Assembly (NCBI RefSeq): GCF_014652655.1
Contig: NZ_BMZF01000002.1
Span: 1 to 64,000 of the forward strand
Direction of reading: 5' to 3'
Length of the DNA stretch: 64,000 bases
From: Paramylibacter ulvae
GTDB taxonomy: Bacteria; Pseudomonadota; Alphaproteobacteria; Rhodobacterales; Rhodobacteraceae
Of this stretch, positions 59,330-64,000 are shown one piece after another (within the stretch, counting starts at the first letter, position 1; every line of letters begins with the position of its first letter). Both the position numbers and the translations under genes were made by a program. The notes under the pieces were generated by a model. It was given only the letters and a program-made list of their open reading frames with translations, made no database searches and was not told where the DNA came from.

Positions 59330-59677
59330 ATGAATAAACATGTTTCCACGATTGGGGGCATTGGCCCTACATCCAGTGACGCTGTGCATTTTCACAGAAC
59401 CGAGCTGGGGTCAATCATGTCGCTCTATGGACGAATGGTGGCAGCAGGCGAATGGCGCGATTATGGCATTTCTCCACTCAAAGACGTCGCCATTTTTTCG
59501 ATATTCCGTCGCGCCGCAGAACACCCAATTTATCGTATTGAAAAACGCCCCAAACTGCGTCGCGCACAGGGCGAATATGCTGTCATCGGAATGGATGGGC
59601 GGATATTAAAACGCGGTCATGATTTGGCGTCTGTCCTACGTGTATTGGAACGAAAACTGATCCGTATTGTGGACTAA
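59330..59677 (+). CDS. DUF2794 family protein
   Basis: 115 residues. FHRTELGSIMSLYGRMVAAG and WRDYGISPLKDVAIFSIFRR then AEHPIYRIEKRPKL define this alphaproteobacterial family of unknown function. It is soluble with no signal peptide. Its end is 19 bases from the convergent NlpC/P60 stop; the second copy of a 25-bp repeat lies across that gap. Confidence 0.9.
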   Translation: MNKHVSTIGGIGPTSSDAVHFHRTELGSIMSLYGRMVAAGEWRDYGISPLKDVAIFSIFRRAAEHPIYRIEKRPKLRRAQGEYAVIGMDGRILKRGHDLASVLRVLERKLIRIVD

Positions 59678-59682
59678 CCCCC

Positions 59683-59707
59683 ACTCTCCAAATGTTCTAA
59701 ATATCCA
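59683..59707. repeat. 25-bp exact repeat, copy 2
   Basis: Identical to 47641-47665. It spans the stop codon of the leftward NlpC/P60 gene (59697-59699). In copy 1 the same bases follow xth, so the common sequence is a gene-end element or a duplicated fragment of this gene's 3' end. Confidence 0.8.
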
Positions 59708-60455
59708 AATATGCAACCCGTCGCCGTGCGGTAACGTTGCCGCCTCCGGTCGCCAAAATCCGATCTATCGCATCACTTAACGGTTCAAACGCCACTTTCA
59801 TATGGTACCCGTTCGCGTGCAACAAACGGGTTTCATCCCACATCAATCCAACATGACCTTTCCAAAAAATCAAATCACCGCGTTGCAGCCCCCCATGTTC
59901 AGGAATAATCACACCCAATGATTTTTCCTGTGCTCCACTATCCGCTGGATGTGCAATTTTCGCAGATCGCATTGCCGCAGAAACCAGACCCGAACAATCA
60001 ATACCATATTGTGAATTTCCACCCCACAGATATGGAACACCCAAATAACGTTCCGCCGTGCGCACAAAATCAGATTCAACAATCGCAATGGATTCTATTT
60101 GGCCTTGATGGACAAACCCACCTCCCGCCAATTCGGCGAAATCCCCCGCCTCGTCAACGACGGTCAATTCTGCCTGAAACGGAAAGTGGTGCGAAGGAAT
60201 GGTTTTGATATCAGGCCTTTCATAAACATGTGCACCCATATCACGCACACGCACGGTCGGATCGGCCCAACCCGCCAGATGTTTCATTTGAATATAACCC
60301 GCATATCCGTCCGAGGAACGCGTGCCTTTGGCCCAACCATCCGTTTCATTCGAAACAACAAAACCTTCGCCGCTCAACAATTGGCGCTCTAATCGACCAT
60401 TGGGGATATCCAATAAATTCGCAACAGGCGATGCGATGCGGCGCAGATCAGCCAT
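59697..60455 (-). CDS. NlpC/P60 (C40) peptidase with SH3-like N-terminus
   Basis: 252 residues. N-terminal SH3-type modules (residues 15-120: ERQLLSGEGFVVSNETDGWA, TVRVRDMGAHVYERPD), then the Cys peptidase with YLWGGNSQYGIDCSGLVSAA (catalytic Cys) and His in WKGHVGLMW. It would cut stem peptides of peptidoglycan, though no signal peptide is visible. The ATG at 60455 overlaps the aminopeptidase stop by 8 bases. Confidence 0.9.
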   Translation of the reverse strand: MADLRRIASPVANLLDIPNGRLERQLLSGEGFVVSNETDGWAKGTRSSDGYAGYIQMKHLAGWADPTVRVRDMGAHVYERPDIKTIPSHHFPFQAELTVVDEAGDFAELAGGGFVHQGQIESIAIVESDFVRTAERYLGVPYLWGGNSQYGIDCSGLVSAAMRSAKIAHPADSGAQEKSLGVIIPEHGGLQRGDLIFWKGHVGLMWDETRLLHANGYHMKVAFEPLSDAIDRILATGGGNVTARRRVAYLDI

Positions 60456-61842
60456 ATCGTTTCGCAATCACATCAAACATCGCGCGCGCGGATTGACAGG
60501 CACCACCTTTGCTACGCCCTGGTTTCGCGCTTGGCGTCCAGCCATACACATCCAAATGCACAAACGCGTCAGTGTGTTCAACAAAGCGACGCAGAAATAA
60601 TGCCGCAGTGATTGCACCAGCAAACCCACCTGCAGGTGCGTTATCTAAATCAGCCACATCAGGTTCGATCATTGGCTCATAAGGTTCCCAAAACGGCAAT
60701 TGCCACAATGGATCGGCGACGCGTTTGCTACTTTTGAATATTTGCTTTGCCAGTTTTCGATCATCAGTAAAAAATGGTGGTACATCAGGGCCAAGTGCCA
60801 CACGCGCAGCACCGGTTAATGTTGCGGTACAAACCAACAGGTCGGGTTTGTCTTCGTCGGCCAACGCAAGTGCATCGGCCAATACCAATCGCCCCTCGGC
60901 ATCGGTATTATTGATTTCTACGCTCATTCCCTTGCGGCTGGTCAATATGTCTTGTGGTCGATACGCACCGGCAGAAATCGAATTTTCAACCGCGGGTACA
61001 AGAACGCGCAAACGCACGGGCAATTTCATCGCCATAATCATATGCGCCAAACCCATCACCGTGGCGGAACCGCCCATATCCTTTTTCATCAAACCCATCG
61101 ATGCGCCGGGCTTGATATTTAGTCCACCCGTGTCAAAACAAACGCCCTTGCCCACCAATGTGATCGTGGGGTGATCGGGTTTGCCCCATATCATATCCAA
61201 CAAGCGCGGCGCTTGATCCGATGCACGTCCAACTGCGTGGATCATGGGAAAGTTTTGCGCGATCAGATCATCGCCCTTGATCACTGTTGCGGTCGCGCCG
61301 TGCGATTTGGCCAAATCCAGAAACGCTGTTTCCAATGCGTCTGGCCCCATATCGTTTGTTGGTGTGTTGATCAAATCGCGGGTCAAAAAATCCCCTGCGG
61401 CCTGTGCCAAAAGCGAGCCTTGGTCCACCGATTCATGCGGGCGCAACATTGCAACAGCCCCTTTTTTTGACGTGTAACGATCAAATGCATAGGCCGACAA
61501 TAACCACGCCAACGCGGATTCGCTGTGCTCTTTTTCATCAAGCCCCGATGCGATTTCGTAAATACCTTGGGGTAATTTTCGCGCAACCACCGCCATATGA
61601 AACCGTCCACGCGCGCGGGTTTGTTTGTCACCCCAACCAGCAAGGGCAAATTCAATCGCACCAGACTGATCAGGTACCAGCAGCACCTGACCAAGCGCAG
61701 CGGTAAACTCTGTCGCCTTGACCCATTCCGCCACCCTTGCATCCGCATTTTTCAACCAATCCGCAAACGCATCGGTTTCCAAAACATGCAACGGAATTGC
61801 AGTGCCTTTTGGGGGTGCAAAACTTGGGGGGGTGTTTGTCAT
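60448..61842 (-). CDS. leucyl aminopeptidase family (M17) enzyme
   Basis: 464 residues. The metal and active-site motifs are LVGKGVCFDTGGLNIKPGAS, KKDMGGSATVMGLA and NNTDAEGRLVLADALALA. It cleaves N-terminal residues or recycles peptides; it pairs with the NlpC/P60 peptidase next door, which suggests wall-peptide recycling. The ATG at 61842 follows AAGGAGACGAAT; the longer frame is rejected. Confidence 0.93.
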   Translation of the reverse strand: MTNTPPSFAPPKGTAIPLHVLETDAFADWLKNADARVAEWVKATEFTAALGQVLLVPDQSGAIEFALAGWGDKQTRARGRFHMAVVARKLPQGIYEIASGLDEKEHSESALAWLLSAYAFDRYTSKKGAVAMLRPHESVDQGSLLAQAAGDFLTRDLINTPTNDMGPDALETAFLDLAKSHGATATVIKGDDLIAQNFPMIHAVGRASDQAPRLLDMIWGKPDHPTITLVGKGVCFDTGGLNIKPGASMGLMKKDMGGSATVMGLAHMIMAMKLPVRLRVLVPAVENSISAGAYRPQDILTSRKGMSVEINNTDAEGRLVLADALALADEDKPDLLVCTATLTGAARVALGPDVPPFFTDDRKLAKQIFKSSKRVADPLWQLPFWEPYEPMIEPDVADLDNAPAGGFAGAITAALFLRRFVEHTDAFVHLDVYGWTPSAKPGRSKGGACQSARAMFDVIAKRYG

Positions 61843-61898
61843 ATTCGTCTCCTTGGTTAAGGGCAGACTATCTGAATTTTGCACCCCCGCAAGCGTTG

Positions 61899-62294
61899 CT
61901 AGCCAAAATCATCGTGAAAACGCAGAGCGTAGAATAGCGATGCTTCGCCGACACGCGATAAACGCGCAGCAATGGCATGAACCGTTGTTTTATCCGATTG
62001 CGAAATGCTGTTGGCCAGATTTTGCGCCACTGCCGCAAATTCCGCCAATCCAATTTGTTGACTGATGGCAATCAAACTGTTGGATATCCTTTGCACCTCT
62101 GACAGATTATGTTGCTTCAACTGGTTTTCCAGATTCCACAACCGATCCGATAATTCAAGAACCGCGCGCTCCACCACATCTTGGCAGTTTTGCAAACCCA
62201 TTTCGCGTTGCAGTTCTACCAATATTTCAGGCCGAATTGCCGGCACTTCAGACATGCCAAGTTGCACAATATTTTGTGCAGTGTTCGATTTCAT
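61899..62294 (-). CDS. unknown helical protein, degenerate HPt-like
   Basis: 131 residues, MKSNTAQNIVQLGMSEVPAI onward. The second half looks like a histidine-phosphotransfer helix bundle (RISNSLIAISQQIGLAEFAA, then NSISQSDKTTVHAI, then RLSRVGEASLFYAL), but the place of the phospho-His in the usual AHSLKGSA pattern holds Asn/Ser. A non-phosphorylatable HPt analogue is my inference; no family is recognised. AAGGAG 12 bases before the ATG supports the start at 62294. Confidence 0.65.
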   Translation of the reverse strand: MKSNTAQNIVQLGMSEVPAIRPEILVELQREMGLQNCQDVVERAVLELSDRLWNLENQLKQHNLSEVQRISNSLIAISQQIGLAEFAAVAQNLANSISQSDKTTVHAIAARLSRVGEASLFYALRFHDDFG

Positions 62295-62432
62295 AGTCCC
62301 ACCACTCCTTCTATGAACACGCAAGGTTTAAATTCCGAGGGTAAAGGCTTGGTAATTTCTGTGAATTCTAGTGCTTGAATAATACGCGCAAATTGACGAA
62401 AAAGGTAGAAATTTGAAAACGGGTTTATCGAA

Positions 62433-63086
62433 ATGAAACGTATCGCACCACTTCCATCCAGTTTGATCAAACGCTATCACGGATGGCGCGCCACACAATT
62501 TGAAGAAAACAAAGCATGGTACGCCAGATTGGCAGACAAAGGTCAAACACCACGTACGATGGTTATTTCCTGTTGCGATAGCCGCGTTCACGTCACATCT
62601 GTGTTTGGTGCGGAAACTGGCGAATTTTTCATTCACCGAAATATCGCAAATTTGGTGCCACCTTTTGCCCCAAACGAGGATTACCACGGTACGTCAGCGG
62701 CCATTGAATATGCGGTCACGGCACTGGGTGTAACCAATATTATCATTATGGGGCATTCGCTTTGTGGTGGGATAAAAGGTTGTCATGACATGTGTTCTGG
62801 CAAGGCACCAGAACTGGAAGAGGCATCAAGCTTTGTCGGGCGCTGGATGGATATTTTACGCCCAGGTTACAAACGCGTTGCAGAAGCAGGTGGCGACGAT
62901 GCAGATCAAATTTCCGCGCTCGAACGCGAAGGTGTGATGGTGTCATTGGAAAACTTGCTAACCTTCCCTTTTGTCGCCGATCGCGTCGAAGCAGAAGATC
63001 TGTCGCTTCATGGTGTGTGGATTGATATTCGCGATGGCCATATGGAAAATTTTGATCCAAACGCAAATAAATTCGTTACAATCTAA
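62433..63086 (+). CDS. can: beta-carbonic anhydrase
   Basis: 217 residues. Zn ligands in ISCCDSRVHVTS (CxDxR) and GHSLCGGIKGC (HxxC), with AETGEFFIHRNIANLVPP between. It interconverts CO2 and bicarbonate in the cytoplasm. There is no signal peptide. A strong terminator follows after 6 bases. Confidence 0.94.
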   Translation: MKRIAPLPSSLIKRYHGWRATQFEENKAWYARLADKGQTPRTMVISCCDSRVHVTSVFGAETGEFFIHRNIANLVPPFAPNEDYHGTSAAIEYAVTALGVTNIIIMGHSLCGGIKGCHDMCSGKAPELEEASSFVGRWMDILRPGYKRVAEAGGDDADQISALEREGVMVSLENLLTFPFVADRVEAEDLSLHGVWIDIRDGHMENFDPNANKFVTI

Positions 63087-63092
63087 ATAAAT

Positions 63093-63118
63093 AAGCCCGC
63101 GAAATTCGCGGGCTTTTT
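63093..63118 (+). terminator. intrinsic terminator after carbonic anhydrase
   Basis: A 10-bp stem (63093-63102 with 63106-63115, loop AAT) is followed by T residues to 63118. T-rich sequence also follows on the minus strand, so it may serve the convergent cytochrome c' gene too. Confidence 0.9.
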
Positions 63119-63135
63119 CGTCAATCTTGACCGTG

Positions 63136-63489
63136 TTATTTTTTCACACGAAATGAGGTGTGGCATTCTTTGCAGGCGCCAAACGTGGCGTCCTTGTCAC
63201 CGGCCGCTGATGCGGTAATCAGATTTTCCATAATGCCGTTAAACTGGTCAGAATCTGCCCAGACTGCTGGCAAGGCTTCTGTTTCCACGGAACCCATACC
63301 ATCGGTATTTTCGGCAAATGCAACCTGTGCCTCTAGCGCGGCCTTATTGATTGCAGCAAAATCACCAGCCTTAGCGGCGGCACCCACTGCTTTCATTGCG
63401 GCTTGTCTTGCTTTGATGCTGTCATCAGCATCGGCAAACGCGGCTGTTGAAAATGCGGCAACTGCCAAACCCAAAATAATCTTTTTCAT
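63136..63489 (-). CDS. cytochrome c'
   Basis: 117 residues. Signal peptide MKKIILGLAVAAFSTAAFA, then a four-helix domain with the C-terminal haem motif CKECH (CxxCH) in FGACKECHTSFRVKK. It is short against typical cytochrome c' of about 130 residues. Role: gas binding (NO) or electron transfer in the periplasm. It is a single-gene unit. Confidence 0.92.
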   Translation of the reverse strand: MKKIILGLAVAAFSTAAFADADDSIKARQAAMKAVGAAAKAGDFAAINKAALEAQVAFAENTDGMGSVETEALPAVWADSDQFNGIMENLITASAAGDKDATFGACKECHTSFRVKK

Positions 63490-63589
63490 TCGAAACTCCC
63501 TGTTAGGTACTTCTCAATCGTTACGATAAACAAGGTTAACGCCCGATCAATATGTTTTTCACAACTTTACGTGATCGCCGATAAATCGC

Positions 63590-64000
63590 CTATTGCAACA
63601 CTTTGGCACTTGGCCATGTCATGTCGTAACCTGTGTTCAATGTTTGCGTCGCATTTGGTTGCATATCGAAATCCCAGCGCAACACACCACGTTTACCATC
63701 GATTTCACGTTCGGTTGGCTTTGGTGATAAAACTTCTTTGATCACCAAATCTTCGGATTCTGAAACAGGAATGTTGTCAAAGATGCGCAAATCAATTGCG
63801 TAATCAAGCAGGCTGTTAATCTTGGTTTCATAGCGAAGTTGTAACGAATTTGACGATGTGATGATGCCACGATCACCATCCGCACGGCTCACGGTGCGCC
63901 GTTCAATCAGCAACCCATCAATAGGGCCAAGTGCCAGATCAATGCTATCCCCTGCGGTGATCGCGGGGAATTGTCCCTCGCCCATATATGCACCGTCACG
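63590..64000 (-). CDS. DUF4139 (MuiA-type) protein, C-terminal part
   Basis: 136 residues inside the window; the N-terminal part lies beyond base 64000. GPIDGLLIERRTVSR, then ETKINSLLDYAIDLRIFDNI, PVSESEDLVI and EREIDGKRGVLRWDFDM, the C-terminal beta domain of DUF4139 (mucoidy inhibitor MuiA family). The function is not known. It ends with a TAA at 63590. Confidence 0.88.
   Translation of the reverse strand, partial: RDGAYMGEGQFPAITAGDSIDLALGPIDGLLIERRTVSRADGDRGIITSSNSLQLRYETKINSLLDYAIDLRIFDNIPVSESEDLVIKEVLSPKPTEREIDGKRGVLRWDFDMQPNATQTLNTGYDMTWPSAKVLQ

Overview
The window looks like a core-chromosome segment of a marine alphaproteobacterium of the order Rhodobacterales (roseobacter group). 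The case rests on alphaproteobacterial markers: a CcrM-type GANTC methyltransferase, an Irr-type iron operator, HemP, DUF1289, DUF2794, DUF3576, DUF4170 and DUF2125 proteins, a CenR-like regulator, and gene orders such as dnaA-dnaN-recF-gyrB with rpsT, fpg, ubiE and ubiB. No rRNA, CRISPR array or complete mobile element is visible. One tRNA gene, Arg(CCT), is present.

Layout. 1-937 is the only accessory-looking stretch: a broken SIR2-like gene next to the start of a leftward gene that may belong to an insertion sequence, then three short direct repeats. 938-10339 is a leftward replication block: fpg, rpsT, rhodanese, dnaA, dnaN, recF, a VOC protein, LysE and gyrB. 10426-13545 holds ubiquinone genes (ubiE, ubiB) and a small-molecule kinase. 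13623-15339 is a small iron-linked cluster: tRNA-Arg, hemP, DUF1289, a Dps ferritin with an Irr box, and an unknown 142-residue protein. 15473-20798 holds a KefB/C potassium antiporter, a membrane-anchored winged-helix regulator, two small secreted proteins, rnhB and ccrM. 20895-25557 holds alkB, mutY, dciA, a DsbA-like protein and a CoA transferase. 25554-31565 is a leftward set for lipid A/Kdo and nucleotide housekeeping (lpxK, Kdo-transferase-like, DUF4170, cysQ, pmbA, DUF2125). 31764-35041 is an SDR, MscS and flavoprotein. 35027-40209 is leftward leuS, lptE and holA with GST and a DUF3576 lipoprotein. 40460-47641 holds a major porin, a TPR-sulfotransferase, yggS, an L,D-transpeptidase, ribA, a CenR-like regulator and xth. 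47787-64000 holds a thioredoxin-TPR protein, LON-domain protein, Trm112, ubiH, amidase, aminotransferase, ftsK, lolA, a lytic transglycosylase, an AEC transporter, hspQ, small proteins, an NlpC/P60 and M17 peptidase pair, carbonic anhydrase, cytochrome c' and the C-terminal end of a DUF4139 protein.

How parts work together. The strongest theme is cell-cycle control. Two overlapping perfect TTAA-N7-TTAA sites and four GANTC sites lie upstream of the rhodanese-dnaA operon. A near-perfect site plus two GANTC sites lie upstream of ccrM itself, and two GANTC sites form the arms of an inverted repeat ahead of a 62-residue orphan gene. A second theme is iron: hemP, DUF1289 and dps meet head to head around a perfect Irr palindrome. 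Genes are tightly packed, with many 1-15 bp overlaps both within operons and at convergent ends.

I did not find a system I can call new. The most notable items are the regulatory architecture upstream of dnaA, a yggS gene that seems to need an ATC start codon, 11-bp phased repeats in a divergent promoter region, a 25-bp sequence repeated exactly 12 kb apart, and a winged-helix regulator anchored in the membrane.
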